Positions 44,687 to 53,633 of a stretch of 64,000 bases of DNA are shown here, piece after piece (position 1 is the stretch's first letter; each line of letters opens with the position of its first letter). A program made the position numbers and the translations under genes. The notes under the pieces are model-generated. The model saw only the letters and a list, made by a program, of their open reading frames with translations, was not told the DNA's origin and ran no database searches. This stretch comes from Pseudomonadota bacterium (lineage in GTDB: Bacteria; Pseudomonadota; Alphaproteobacteria; Rhodobacterales; Rhodobacteraceae). The stretch lies in NCBI GenBank assembly GCA_963205235.1, contig CAUJIP010000045.1, positions 1-64,000 on the forward strand. Direction: 5' to 3'.

Positions 44687-45781
44687 TCAACCGGCGTGGA
44701 TCAGGCTTGAAAACAGCTTGGGGTCCAGGCTTTCGGCCTTGAAGGTCTCGCCTTCGGTCAGAAGGCTGATCGCGTCGTGGCTGTGCAGGGATTCCTGATG
44801 GCTGGCCACCACGCGGAAGTCGCCGATGCGGGGGTCGGCACGCAGGGCCTCGCAGAACAGGCGCGCGGCATCTTCGACGAAGATCGGGTTGGCGGCGTTG
44901 AGTTCGGCAAAGGCCTGTTCATCCTCGCGTTTCACCATGACCTGCGTTTCGGTGACCACCGCGCGGCGGGCGAGTTCGATCAGGTCCTCGAACCACATTT
45001 CCTGCGCGCCCTGCGCCAGCACGACTGAAATCCGCGCGACAGACCGCTGGGCATGCGGCGTGGCCAGTTGGCCCCGTTCGGCGCGGGCATGTTCCGAGAG
45101 TTCCAGCGAGCAGGGGCAGGTCGAGGAATAGACATAGTCCAGATGCATGATCCGCTTGCGTACGCCGGCCTGTTCGACCAGTTCCAGCGCGATGTCGTAA
45201 TACTGCCAGCCCGACAGGCCCGACCGCAGCGACGGCATCTGCATCGGATAGGACAGGCGCATCTGGATGCGGGCGTCAAAGCTGCCAAGGTCGGCCTTGT
45301 AGTCGTTCAGCGCCGCCGCGATCACGCCAAGCGAGAACTTCTTTTCCGCATGGGCATAGAACGACCGCATGATGCGGCTCATGTTGATGCCCTTCTGTTC
45401 CGCCTCAAGGCTGACTGTGCCGGTCACGCTGGTTTCCAGCATCACCGTGCCGCCGTCGCGGGTGGCATAGCGGATCGGCAGGCGGAAGTTGGAAATGCCC
45501 ACATGCTGGATGCGCGCGCGCGCGCCCCGGATCAGGCTGGCGGGGCCGTTCTGCAGGTCGGGCAGCGTGGCGCGATAGGCGGGGTCGGGGCGGAAATCTT
45601 CAGGGTAGGCGCGCGACAGGGCGGAATTGTCCGAATTGCGACCGGTCCAGTTGTGATCGGCCTCAAGGCTGACGATATCCTCACGGGTCGCGGACTGCGC
45701 CCATTTCCGCACCAGTGCCAATGCGGCCTCGGCCTCCTCGCGCGAGGGGACGGGCTCGATCTCGGGGCTATGGGCGTTCAT
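44687..45781 (-). CDS. folE2: GTP cyclohydrolase I, type IB (FolE2)
   Basis: 364-aa metal-tolerant alternative to FolE; makes 7,8-dihydroneopterin triphosphate for folate synthesis. Family motifs: QHVGISNFRLPIRY, VSLEAEQKGINMSRIMRSFY, YVYSSTCPCSLELSEHARAERGQLATPHAQRS with the active-site Cys, and SHQESLHSHDAISL. FolE2 is often Zur-controlled, but I find no convincing Zur box upstream. Together with folP and folB elsewhere in the window it covers several folate steps. Confidence 0.95.
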   Translation of the reverse strand: MNAHSPEIEPVPSREEAEAALALVRKWAQSATREDIVSLEADHNWTGRNSDNSALSRAYPEDFRPDPAYRATLPDLQNGPASLIRGARARIQHVGISNFRLPIRYATRDGGTVMLETSVTGTVSLEAEQKGINMSRIMRSFYAHAEKKFSLGVIAAALNDYKADLGSFDARIQMRLSYPMQMPSLRSGLSGWQYYDIALELVEQAGVRKRIMHLDYVYSSTCPCSLELSEHARAERGQLATPHAQRSVARISVVLAQGAQEMWFEDLIELARRAVVTETQVMVKREDEQAFAELNAANPIFVEDAARLFCEALRADPRIGDFRVVASHQESLHSHDAISLLTEGETFKAESLDPKLFSSLIHAG

Positions 45782-46077
45782 GGGAGGGTCCTTTCGGTTC
45801 AGGTGGGATCAGGTTCCACCGTCAATGTCAGCAGGGATACGCAGATAGGCACGCGCCGGATCAGGTTAAAGGTAGGCCAGAGGAAAGATTGGCACAATTC
45901 CGGCATCCGCACCAGCGCCTGCGGCATTCCTTATCGGCCCGGCCGTATCGACCCGGACCCAAGACACCGAAAAATTCATATCTTGGCATCCTGACCTGCT
46001 GGCCATACGACACATGCTGATCTAGCGTGATCTCGTGTTGGGGCGCAGGCCAAAGCCTGTCTGGGGATTTCAAGAGA
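45782..46077. promoter_or_regulatory. 296-nt divergent intergenic region, folE2 / barrel gene
   Basis: No ORF supported. A dyad GGTGG-N10-CCACC lies at 45804-45823, about 23-42 nt upstream of the folE2 start, in a position suited to an operator. An AT-richer patch (GAAAAATTCATATC) around 45970 and a TGATCTAGCGTGATCTCG stretch around 46018 may belong to the promoter of the plus-strand gene. Confidence 0.35.
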
Positions 46078-47100
46078 ATGAAATTGGGTTTCAAGGTAAG
46101 TATTGCGGCTGCAGCAGCCACTTTTGGCCTTGCCACGCTGGCGCAGGCAGATGGCCTGACGCTTCGGCTTGAAGGCGGGCTTGGCTATAACTTCGGCGAA
46201 GGGGTCGGGATCTTTTCGATCGTCCGCGATGCCCCGGCGACCAGCACGTCGCAGCTGGACTTTCAGGATGGCATTCCACGCGGTCCCCTGTCGCTGTCTT
46301 ATCGCGCCGAGGGGAACTGGGCGTTCACGCTTGGCAACGGGCTGCAAATGCGCGTTGGTGGCATCCTGTCGGGTGCAGACGGCTCAAGCCAGGAGGAAAC
46401 ACTGATCTACGGAGGGGTCTTCACGCGCCCCGGCGGCGCCGAGCCGGCCCTGCCCGAGGGCGAGATCATCGTCTGTTCTTTCCCCGATCCCTGCGCCACG
46501 TTCAAAGGCGATCTGGACCGCTCTTACCGCGAAATCATGCCGGAACTGATGTTCGGGCGCGATGGCGCCAACGGGGCGACGACATGGGTTGGGCTGCAGG
46601 GTTTTTCCGGCGATCTGTCAGAACACAGCATGAATTATTCCGAACGGCTGGCTCCTGCCCCGCTGCAGCCCCGCACGACCATAACGGACATGCAGGCCGA
46701 CACGACCGGCATTCTTCTGGCGGTCCAGCAGTCCCGCCCGCTGGATTCGGGGATGATGCTGCTTTTGGGCGCGGGGCTTGGCACCTACCGGATCGACGCC
46801 ACAGGTTACAGCCTTGACCCGACGGTGCCCGCCAAGCGCAAGGATGTGGCGGGCGAATTCGACGGCGTCCGGGCGCAACTGATGGTCGGGGTGGAAAAGC
46901 CGCTGAGCGACCGGCTGACCATCGGCGCGACGGTGCGGGCCGACCATTGGACCGACCAGCCCCGCATCAAGATGGACTGGGGCCAGCCCGACTGCAATCC
47001 GACACTCTGCTCGCCCCCTGCGCGCGACGGCAACTTCAACCTCGAGACCGATCCCTTCACGTCGCTGACCTTCGGGATTTCGCTTACCTTGCGGATGTAA
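46078..47100 (+). CDS. Predicted exported beta-barrel outer-membrane protein
   Basis: 340 aa. The ATG at 46078 begins a signal peptide (MKLGFKVSIAAAAATFGLATLAQA); the track ORF starts 17 codons earlier. The mature region has alternating strands (LTLRLEGGLGYNFGEGVG, LSYRAEGNWAFTLGNGLQMRVGG, MMLLLGAGLGTYRID, LTIGATVRADHW) and ends in TFGISLTLRM; the terminal residue is Met rather than the usual Phe. Two Cys pairs (CSFPDPC, CNPTLC) suggest disulfide-closed external loops. Not obviously related to the three barrels at 12331-16220. Function unknown. Confidence 0.65.
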   Translation: MKLGFKVSIAAAAATFGLATLAQADGLTLRLEGGLGYNFGEGVGIFSIVRDAPATSTSQLDFQDGIPRGPLSLSYRAEGNWAFTLGNGLQMRVGGILSGADGSSQEETLIYGGVFTRPGGAEPALPEGEIIVCSFPDPCATFKGDLDRSYREIMPELMFGRDGANGATTWVGLQGFSGDLSEHSMNYSERLAPAPLQPRTTITDMQADTTGILLAVQQSRPLDSGMMLLLGAGLGTYRIDATGYSLDPTVPAKRKDVAGEFDGVRAQLMVGVEKPLSDRLTIGATVRADHWTDQPRIKMDWGQPDCNPTLCSPPARDGNFNLETDPFTSLTFGISLTLRM

Positions 47101-47103
47101 GGA

Positions 47104-48285
47104 TCAGGCGCGTTTCAGCGCCTGGGTCAGGTCGGCGATCAGGTCGCCTGCGTCTTCAAGGCCCAGCGAAAGACGGATCAGGCCGGGGGTGATGCCCAGC
47201 TTGTCCTTCTGGTCCTGCGGAAGCCGCTGGTGCGTCGTGGTCGCTGGGTGGGTCGCGATGGTCTTGGCGTCGCCAAGATTGTTGGAAATCTTCGCGATCT
47301 CCAGCGCGTTCATCATGGCAAAGGCTGCATCCTTGCCGCCTGCCACCTCGAACGTGACCAAGGTCCCGCCCGACCCCATCTGCGCCATCGCCAGCGCGTG
47401 CTGGGGGTGGCTGGACAGGCCGGGATAGATCACCTTGGACACGTTCGGATGGGCTTCCAGCGCCTTGGCCACCTGCAACGCTGTATCGGCCATCGCCCGG
47501 CAGCGCAGGTCCAGCGTGGCCATGCCGTTCAGATGCATCCAAGCGGTGAAGGGCGACATCGAGCCGCCGGTATGCTTCATGTAATTCTCGACCGTCTTGC
47601 GGATGAATTCCTTCGTGCCGCAGATCACCCCGCCAAGGGCGCGACCCTGACCATCGACATGCTTGGTCGTGGAATAGACGATCACATCCGCGCCCTGTTC
47701 GACTGCGCGGGAAAAGATCGGGGTGGCAAAGACGTTGTCGACGATCACCACTGCACCCACCGCATGGGCGATGTCGCTGACCGACCGGATATCGACCAGT
47801 TCCAGCGTCGGGTTCGACATGCTTTCGAAGAACACGGCCTTGGTGCCGGGGGTCACCGCCTTGCGCCACTGGTCCAGATCGGCCCCGTCGACGAAAGTGA
47901 CCTTGACGCCAAAGCGGGTCAGCACTTCCTCAAGGATGTAAAGACAGGACCCGAACAGCGCGCGGGACGAGACCACATGGTCCCCCGCCCGCAGCATCGA
48001 CGTCAGCGCGCCATTCACTGCCGCCATGCCGGAGGCGGTGGCGAAGGCGTCTTCGGTGCCCTCCAGCGCCGCGATGCGGTCTTCGAACATGCGGGTGGTG
48101 GGGTTGCCGTAGCGGGCATAGATGAACTCATCCTCGCCCGCCTTGACGAAGCGCGCTTCGGCAGATTCAGCGGTGGGGTAGACGAAGCCTTGCGTCAGGA
48201 AGATCGCTTCGGCCATCTCGCCATACTGGCTGCGGCGGACGCCTTCATGGACAAGCTGCGTGCGGGTCTTCCAGTCCTTGGTCAT
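47104..48285 (-). CDS. metZ: O-succinylhomoserine sulfhydrylase
   Basis: 393-aa PLP enzyme of the Cys/Met-metabolism family, forming homocysteine from O-succinylhomoserine and sulfide in methionine synthesis. Motifs: YARYGNPTTRMFEDRIAALEG, TASGMAAVNGALTSML, VDNVFATPIFSRAVEQGADVIVYSTTKHVDGQGRALGGVI with the PLP Lys near 205, and the C-terminal GLIRLSLGLEDAGDLIADL. MetZ and related lyases are hard to separate; the SAM-II riboswitch upstream supports a methionine-synthesis role. It ends 3 nt from the convergent barrel gene. Confidence 0.93.
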   Translation of the reverse strand: MTKDWKTRTQLVHEGVRRSQYGEMAEAIFLTQGFVYPTAESAEARFVKAGEDEFIYARYGNPTTRMFEDRIAALEGTEDAFATASGMAAVNGALTSMLRAGDHVVSSRALFGSCLYILEEVLTRFGVKVTFVDGADLDQWRKAVTPGTKAVFFESMSNPTLELVDIRSVSDIAHAVGAVVIVDNVFATPIFSRAVEQGADVIVYSTTKHVDGQGRALGGVICGTKEFIRKTVENYMKHTGGSMSPFTAWMHLNGMATLDLRCRAMADTALQVAKALEAHPNVSKVIYPGLSSHPQHALAMAQMGSGGTLVTFEVAGGKDAAFAMMNALEIAKISNNLGDAKTIATHPATTTHQRLPQDQKDKLGITPGLIRLSLGLEDAGDLIADLTQALKRA

Positions 48286-48324
48286 CGCATCAGGCCCCCC
48301 CGGCCTTCATTAAAACGGGGCAAT

Positions 48325-48355
48325 AAAAAACCCCGGCATACCAAAGGTGCCGGGG
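48325..48355 (-). terminator. Intrinsic terminator in the metZ leader
   Basis: On the minus strand CCCCGGC-ACC / GGT(AT)GCCGGGG forms a strong stem followed directly by TTTTTTATT, ending 39 nt before the metZ start. It lies between the SAM-II aptamer and the coding sequence, where a riboswitch expression platform would be. Confidence 0.85.
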
Positions 48356-48369
48356 CCAATGCCCTTCAC

Positions 48370-48425
48370 CTCTTTAGCGGTTTGTTTAACGTGGCCCGCA
48401 ATCCGGTAACAAAGCGCCACGGGCG
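48370..48425 (-). ncRNA. SAM-II (SAM-alpha) riboswitch aptamer of metZ
   Basis: On the minus strand the leader reads GUGGCGCUUUGUUACCGG, then UUGCGGGCCACGUUAAACAA, then CCGCUAAAG. This follows the SAM-II consensus: P1 GUGG/CCAC, the UUGC-GCCAC-UUAAACAA core and the GCUAAA pseudoknot strand. It is 85-140 nt upstream of metZ. SAM binding should lower metZ expression. The downstream terminator suggests transcriptional control; AGGUG right after GCUAAAG can pair with CACCU in the terminator arm as a possible antiterminator. Confidence 0.88.
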
Positions 48426-48545
48426 CATGAATACGCCCGCCGCCGGTCAGGGTCAAGCCCGGCGATCCGCGCTGCAGAAGCCTTGATTTTACGACAAAGC
48501 TGGGGGACGGTAGCTGGAACTTTTCCCGTATTCAGGCAGGCTTCC

Positions 48546-49670
48546 ATGTCCCTTCGCCGCATCGCGCTTTTGCTGTCCACCGCCCTTGCCGCCCCGGCAT
48601 TCGCCGAAACCTGCGAAGACCGCGGAGACGACTACGCCCGCCGGATCGAGCTTTGTGACCAGTCTTTTGAAATGGCTGCGGACGCGGATGCCGCGTCCCT
48701 GGCGCTTGCGATGAAGGGCGAGGCGCAGCGCATGTTGGGCGATTATGCCGGGGCCGCCGAAACCCTGCAGCACGCGCTGCGGATCACCCCCGCCAATGCC
48801 TGGGTCTGGGTCGAACTTGGCAATGTCCGCTATGACGAGGGCGACATTGCCGGGGCGCTGGCGCATTATTCCGCAGCACTTGCGGTCGAGGATTACGCCG
48901 ATGCCTGGGCCAACCGGGCCGAGGCGTGGTGGGATTTCCGCATGGATGACAACTGCATCAGCGACGCAGGCGAGGCGCTGCGTCTTGATCCGCAATACGC
49001 CTATGCCAACGAAATCATGGGCCGTTGCCTGACCGAGCTTGACCGTCTGGACGAAGCCATCGGCTATTTCGACACGGCGATCTCACTCGCCTCGGGCTAC
49101 CAGAATGCCTATCGCAACAAGATGGCGGCGCTGGCCATGCTTGGGCGGTACGAAGAGGTGGTGGCCGTCGCCGATCTGGCCCTTGCGCCCGGCACGGTCC
49201 CGAACCCCAATCCGGCAATCGAAGAAGACATCCTGTCGCGCCGCCTGCTGGCCTTGGCGAAATATGCGACCCCGGCGGACCTTGCCAAGGAGTCCGAAGC
49301 GCTTTTGCAGAAATACCCTGACAGCCTTGCCGCGATCAACATCAAGGCCCGCGCCCTTCTGGCCGACAAGAAGGCTGCCGAGGCGGATCAGCTGACCGCC
49401 ACCATGCGGCAAGGCCAGGATGGCCAATCGATGCAGGCCGCCTATTACGACACTCTGGCCCAGATCGACCTGGCCCTTGGGCGGCTTGAGGATGCCTTTG
49501 CCAACTTCGAGGCGGCGCTGGACCTTGATCCGTCGCTGTCCAAGACCTATGCGCGCAAGTTGTCCGGCCTTGGCTTCCTGCCGCTGTCAAACTCGCCCGA
49601 GGGCGTGCTGACCGCGCTGCGCCGCTGTCTGGATGTGAAGAAGGCGGCCTGCACCCTGACCGCCGACTAG
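48546..49670 (+). CDS. Secreted tetratricopeptide repeat protein
   Basis: 374 aa. Start at 48546 (MSLRRIALLLSTALAAPAFAETC), a signal peptide; the track ORF begins 63 nt upstream in the riboswitch side. At least five TPR-like units follow, for example AAETLQHALRITPANAWVWVELGNVRYDEGDIAGALAHY, DEAIGYFDTAISLASGYQNAYRNKMAALAMLGRYEEV and LALGRLEDAFANFEAALDLDPSLSKTY. Three Cys at the C-terminus (RRCLDVKKAACTL) and two near the start may form disulfides. A periplasmic scaffold or lipoprotein-like role is possible; no partner evident. Confidence 0.8.
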   Translation: MSLRRIALLLSTALAAPAFAETCEDRGDDYARRIELCDQSFEMAADADAASLALAMKGEAQRMLGDYAGAAETLQHALRITPANAWVWVELGNVRYDEGDIAGALAHYSAALAVEDYADAWANRAEAWWDFRMDDNCISDAGEALRLDPQYAYANEIMGRCLTELDRLDEAIGYFDTAISLASGYQNAYRNKMAALAMLGRYEEVVAVADLALAPGTVPNPNPAIEEDILSRRLLALAKYATPADLAKESEALLQKYPDSLAAINIKARALLADKKAAEADQLTATMRQGQDGQSMQAAYYDTLAQIDLALGRLEDAFANFEAALDLDPSLSKTYARKLSGLGFLPLSNSPEGVLTALRRCLDVKKAACTLTAD

Positions 49671-49695
49671 CCGAGACTGTGGAACTTGCGTCCGG

Positions 49696-50328
49696 TCAGA
49701 CGGGGTGACCCTCGTCCAGATTGACCACCGTCAGCACCAGCGCGCGCAGGACGGTATGGGCCAGGATCGGCAGGACGGCCCAGAACAAAAGCCAGTTCGA
49801 CGCAGCGACCGTGTGGATCAGGGTTTCGTTCAAAAGCAGGAAAGCGAAGTTGTAGACCACCATCGCCCGGGTCAGGTTCGGCAGGTGCTGGCGCATTTCG
49901 GCATCGGGCCAGAAGCTCGCCGCCGTCGCGACCCGGTTCTTCAGCACGTCTGACAGGAAGATAGCGCCGATCACCAGGTAGAAGGCGCTTTGCATGCGCT
50001 GGCACCAGACCGGGTCAGCCGCAAAGGACAGCACCAACAGCGGCACCGCCGCAAAGCCGATTGCCAGAAGGGCAGCCTGAACCGCCGAGTACTTCGTCAG
50101 CATCCGCCGCACCATGCCTTCAAAGCCCAGCGCGATGCGAACCGCCAGCGCAGCCATGAACGCCGTCACAAAGGCCTGCCCGTCGTCCGTCTGGCCCAGC
50201 AGCACCGTCAGCACCGGATACCCGAGCAACAGGATCGCGCCCGGCACATACAACGTCCGCGACAGCGGCGGCAGATCCTGAAACAGGCTCAGGAACAGGC
50301 GGATCAGATCAAGTGGATTGCGGTACAT
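49696..50328 (-). CDS. Polytopic membrane protein of unknown function
   Basis: 210 aa from the ATG at 50328 (MYRNPLDLIRLFLSLFQDLPPLSRTLY); a start three codons earlier is also possible. Five or six hydrophobic segments are visible (GAILLLGYPVLTVLL, AFMAALAVRIAL, LLAIGFAAVPLLVLSF, AFYLVIGAIFLSDVL, WLLFWAVLPILAHTVLRALVLTVV). It is 97 nt downstream of yciB on the same strand. No family recognised. Confidence 0.7.
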   Translation of the reverse strand: MYRNPLDLIRLFLSLFQDLPPLSRTLYVPGAILLLGYPVLTVLLGQTDDGQAFVTAFMAALAVRIALGFEGMVRRMLTKYSAVQAALLAIGFAAVPLLVLSFAADPVWCQRMQSAFYLVIGAIFLSDVLKNRVATAASFWPDAEMRQHLPNLTRAMVVYNFAFLLLNETLIHTVAASNWLLFWAVLPILAHTVLRALVLTVVNLDEGHPV

Positions 50329-50425
50329 GGCGAACACCCCCCTTGTTCAATCACAATATTGACGGATCAAGAAGGCAGGGCTGGGACCGAAAACCGGCCC
50401 CTTGACGACATTCCTGTGCAATTGG

Positions 50426-51037
50426 TCAGGGTTTTCCATCTTCCGGCGGCTCGATCATGTACTTCTGCAAAAGCATGACCTGAACCACCATGAACACCAT
50501 CAGCGCACCCGGCAGGGCAAAGGTTTCCAGCTTGACCCAAAGCTCGGTCGACTGGGTGCGCCAGATCACCTCGTTGGCGACCGCCATCGCTGCGAACATC
50601 AGGGCAACGCGGCGGGTGAAGATCATCCAACCTTCCGTTTTCATTGGCATTGCTTCGCCCATCGCCCATTCCAGAAAGCTTTTTCCGCGCGCCAATCCGA
50701 TGAAAAGCAGGGCCGACAGACAGCCCCAGACAATCGTCGTCTTCATCTTGAAGAAGCGCTCGTCATTGAACCACGCGGTCAACCCGCCGAAGAACAACAC
50801 CATGAAAGCGGTGAATATCTGCATACGACTAATGGTTCCGGTCAGCCACCACAGTGTCGCAATTGCGGCCAAAAGTAGCGGGATCAGGGCAAGGGCCGCC
50901 ACAATGAAGCCCGAGTAGCTGGCGCCCGCGAACACAAAGTTGTCATCCTTGATCCGCAGGTACAGCACGAAGAAGACCAGAGTCGGCCCCAGTTCCAGAA
51001 CCTGTTTCAAGACCGGGTTGATCTTCTTTTCCGCCAT
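50426..51037 (-). CDS. yciB: Inner-membrane septation protein YciB/IspZ
   Basis: 203-aa polytopic membrane protein of the intracellular septation protein A family, implicated in cell-envelope integrity and division. The ATG at 51037 (MAEKKINPVLKQVLELGPTLVFFVLYLR) matches the family opening LKxxLELGPxxxFF; the track extends 45 nt upstream. The TAWFNDERFFKMKTTIVWGC motif and the WRTQSTELWVKLETF segment are typical. In Rhodobacterales it lies near ftsY, as here. Confidence 0.92.
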   Translation of the reverse strand: MAEKKINPVLKQVLELGPTLVFFVLYLRIKDDNFVFAGASYSGFIVAALALIPLLLAAIATLWWLTGTISRMQIFTAFMVLFFGGLTAWFNDERFFKMKTTIVWGCLSALLFIGLARGKSFLEWAMGEAMPMKTEGWMIFTRRVALMFAAMAVANEVIWRTQSTELWVKLETFALPGALMVFMVVQVMLLQKYMIEPPEDGKP

Positions 51038-51125
51038 GATCGGCTGGTTCCTTGTCCAGACCGCGCATCCTGCCCGGCCCAACCCATCTGGCGCGAAATC
51101 CCGGCGGGTTCAAGCCCGACGGGAC

Positions 51126-52013
51126 TCAGGGCTGCAAACCCTGGCTCCAGACCGCCTGCAACCGGCTTGCGGCAAACAGGCTGGCCAACCGATCCTGCAG
51201 GGGCGACTTGCCCAGCCCGGCGACCAGCAGATCCGCAGCACCGATGCCCTCGTCGCTTTGAAACGACAGGCGCAGCACGCCACGCGCTTCGGGCAGCGAG
51301 GCCGCCATTCGCGACAGGTGATGACGGCTCTCGTCCTCGACTGGCAGGGCGTCGATCACGCTTTGCAGACCGGCCCGCGCCGCCTTGATCGCCTCGGTCC
51401 CTGACAGACGGTCGTCGATCCCTGACCCGACCGCCTCCATCGCGCCGCGCATCAGCCGCCCGTCTGCCTTCCAGTCCAGCGTAAGCCCGGTCAACCGCCC
51501 CGCCGCAACGCCAAGCGGCGTCAGGGTCGCGCCCGCGAGATCAGCGTCCAGTGCGATTTCAGTTCCGCCACTCAGCACAAGGGCAAACCCCCGTATCTCC
51601 AGCCGACCCGCCGTCGGGTTCATCGCAACCCGCAAGGCCAGGTCGCCGCTTTGCAGCCGGACCATCGCCTGCAAGTGTTCGTCAAGCTGCTTGGCCCCTA
51701 GCCCCTGCACCAGCCGCAGCCCCGTCGCGGTGATTTCGACCGCAGTGACGGTGTCGCCATCGACTTCCCCCCTGATCCGCAGGGTGTCAACCTTCAGATC
51801 GGGCTGATCCGCCCGGCTTGAAACCAGCCGCGCCCCATCCAGCACGCACCAGCCGTCTGCCGGGCCTGCCACAGGGGCCTTTACCTCATAGCCGGTAAAG
51901 TCGCGCACCAAAGCCGCAAGCGCCGTGCAATCGGCAGGGCCGGGGTCGGCAAGGGCGGGGGAAAGGGACAGGGGAAGGGTCAAACCGACCAAGGCAGCCA
52001 AGACCATGCGCAT
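51126..52013 (-). CDS. Secreted protein of unknown function between ftsY and yciB
   Basis: 295 aa with signal peptide MRMVLAALVGLTLPLSLSPALADPG. The mature chain has a Cys pair near the start (DCTALAALVRDFTGY, GWCVLDGARL), long beta-like stretches (LKVDTLRIRGEVDGDTVTAVEITATGLRLV, LEIRGFALVLSGGTEIALDADL) and a helical end (HHLSRMAASLPEARG). The pattern of repeated long strands with acidic turns recalls lipid-transfer or AsmA-like periplasmic proteins, but this is only an impression. It lies in the ftsY-yciB group on the same strand. Confidence 0.65.
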   Translation of the reverse strand: MRMVLAALVGLTLPLSLSPALADPGPADCTALAALVRDFTGYEVKAPVAGPADGWCVLDGARLVSSRADQPDLKVDTLRIRGEVDGDTVTAVEITATGLRLVQGLGAKQLDEHLQAMVRLQSGDLALRVAMNPTAGRLEIRGFALVLSGGTEIALDADLAGATLTPLGVAAGRLTGLTLDWKADGRLMRGAMEAVGSGIDDRLSGTEAIKAARAGLQSVIDALPVEDESRHHLSRMAASLPEARGVLRLSFQSDEGIGAADLLVAGLGKSPLQDRLASLFAASRLQAVWSQGLQP

Positions 52014-52099
52014 CGAACGTCACATCCTGATAACCGCCATCACCCGGCGCACAGGGCCAGCCTAACAGCCGACCGGCTTTGACGCAAAGCCTGCGCGGA

Positions 52100-53104
52100 T
52101 CATCCGCCGGTGCCGACCAGCGCCTTGGCAAAGTCTTCGGGATCAAAGGGGGCAAGGTCGTCGATCTGCTCGCCCACGCCAATCGCATGGATCGGCAGGC
52201 CGAACTTGTCGGCAAGCGCCACCAGCACCCCGCCCTTGGCTGTTCCGTCCAGCTTGGTCATCACAAGGCCCGAGACATCGGCGATCTTGCGGAAAATCTC
52301 GACCTGGCTGACCGCGTTCTGGCCGGTCGTCGCATCCAGCACCAGCAGAGTGTTATGCGGGGCCGAGGGGTCAACCTTGCGGATCACGCGGACGATCTTG
52401 GCCAGTTCCTCCATCAGGTCCTGACGGTTCTGCAAGCGGCCTGCGGTGTCGATCATCAGCAAATCCGCGCCGCTTTCGCTGGCCTTGGTCAGCGCGTCAA
52501 AGGCAAGGCTGGCCGGGTCCGACCCTTCGGGCGCGGTCAGGACCGGCACACCCGCGCGCGTGCCCCAGATCTGCAACTGCTCCACCGCCGCCGCGCGGAA
52601 CGTGTCGCCTGCGGCAATCACCACCGACTTGCCCGCCGCCTTGAACTGGCTGGCCAGCTTGCCAATCGTCGTCGTCTTGCCCGAGCCGTTGACGCCCACC
52701 ACCAGCACGACCTGCGGTTTCTTCGGGTAGATCGGCATCGGACGCGCCACTGGACCCATGATCCGCGTGACCTCAGCCGCCAGCGCATCGCGCAATTCGG
52801 TGGTCGAGACTTTGCGACCGAACCGCCCCTCGGCGATGTTCGCCGTCACCCGGACCGCCGTTTCCACACCCATGTCGGCCTGGATCAGCACGTCTTCAAG
52901 GCTTTCCAGCATCGCGTCATCAAGAACCCGACGCGGCTCGTCGCCCCGGCCCAGAATGCGGCCCAGAAGACCGGGCTTGGCTTCGGCCACCGGTTCGGCG
53001 ACCGAAGCCGGGGACTGGCCCTCGGAGACCAGCGCCTCAAGGCCTTCGCCGATCTTGTCGGACGACCGGAACATCCGGTCCTTGAGCTTCTTGAAGAACG
53101 ACAT
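52100..53104 (-). CDS. ftsY: Signal recognition particle receptor FtsY
   Basis: 334-aa SRP-receptor GTPase that docks ribosome-SRP complexes at the membrane. The ATG at 53104 (MSFFKKLKDRMFRSSDKIGEGLEALV) begins the amphipathic helix; the track adds nine codons. The long acidic A domain of E. coli FtsY is absent, as usual in alphaproteobacteria. NG domain motifs: VGVNGSGKTTTIGKLA, AAGDTFRAAAVEQL, ALTKASESGADLLMIDTAGRLQ, TKLDGTAKGG and GVGEQIDDLAPFDPEDF. Confidence 0.96.
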   Translation of the reverse strand: MSFFKKLKDRMFRSSDKIGEGLEALVSEGQSPASVAEPVAEAKPGLLGRILGRGDEPRRVLDDAMLESLEDVLIQADMGVETAVRVTANIAEGRFGRKVSTTELRDALAAEVTRIMGPVARPMPIYPKKPQVVLVVGVNGSGKTTTIGKLASQFKAAGKSVVIAAGDTFRAAAVEQLQIWGTRAGVPVLTAPEGSDPASLAFDALTKASESGADLLMIDTAGRLQNRQDLMEELAKIVRVIRKVDPSAPHNTLLVLDATTGQNAVSQVEIFRKIADVSGLVMTKLDGTAKGGVLVALADKFGLPIHAIGVGEQIDDLAPFDPEDFAKALVGTGG

Positions 53105-53332
53105 GGAAAGGCTCCCTTCCTTGCCTTCCAACTAATCGCTTTGGCGCGGCGATGTAAGTCCCGTCCCTTGGCGCACGCCGACGCTCCACAATTCTTATGC
53201 GGCACGAGAGTCTCCACGGTTGAGCCACCGGCCCTCTAGGCACTCATAGATTGACAAGCCTATGAACTGTCGGACACAGTTCCGGTCAATCGGGCTGCAG
53301 TTTTGCCCGGACAGACGTTCGCGGAGGATGAT

Positions 53333-53629
53333 TTGGCAACAACAACCCGTATCGAGACTCGCAAGCGCGGCCTTTTCGGCAAACTCCTCTTGCTGATCTT
53401 TTGGCTCTTCAATGGCTTGATGGCCCTGTGGTTGTTCGGCGGGCTATCCAGCACGGGCGAGATGATGTCTGCAGCTACCTCCGAGGCCGAGCGTGCCGGA
53501 ACCGCTATTGGCGCGACCATCGGTCTGGGAATGGTCATCGGGATATGGATGTGCGGCGCGGTCATTCTTGGACTTCTGGTCCTTCTCACCCCCGGCAAGA
53601 CAATCATCACCGAAACAACCAAGGACTGA
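53333..53629 (+). CDS. Small two-helix membrane protein (TTG start likely)
   Basis: 98 aa from TTG at 53333, which has GGAGG five bases upstream; the only in-frame ATG of the track (53303) lacks a ribosome site. The chain has a basic N-terminus (TRIETRKRGLFGK) and two membrane helices (LLLLIFWLFNGLMALWLF and IGATIGLGMVIGIWMCGAVILGLLVLL). The DNA is less GC-rich than its neighbours. It is followed 4 nt later by another small gene, so the two form a mini-operon. The leader (53105-53332) contains a dyad AACTGT-N5-ACAGTT at 53265-53281. Function unknown. Confidence 0.6.
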   Translation: MATTTRIETRKRGLFGKLLLLIFWLFNGLMALWLFGGLSSTGEMMSAATSEAERAGTAIGATIGLGMVIGIWMCGAVILGLLVLLTPGKTIITETTKD

Positions 53630-53633
53630 CACA

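Noticed and set aside
45782-46077. Zur box upstream of folE2
   Set aside because: Looked for an AT-rich GTTATANNATAAC-like palindrome; none found, only a GGTGG/CCACC dyad.
47230-48486. 418-aa plus-strand ORF covering metZ and its leader
   Set aside because: Overlaps metZ antisense and the SAM-II riboswitch; no ribosome site or recognisable sequence.
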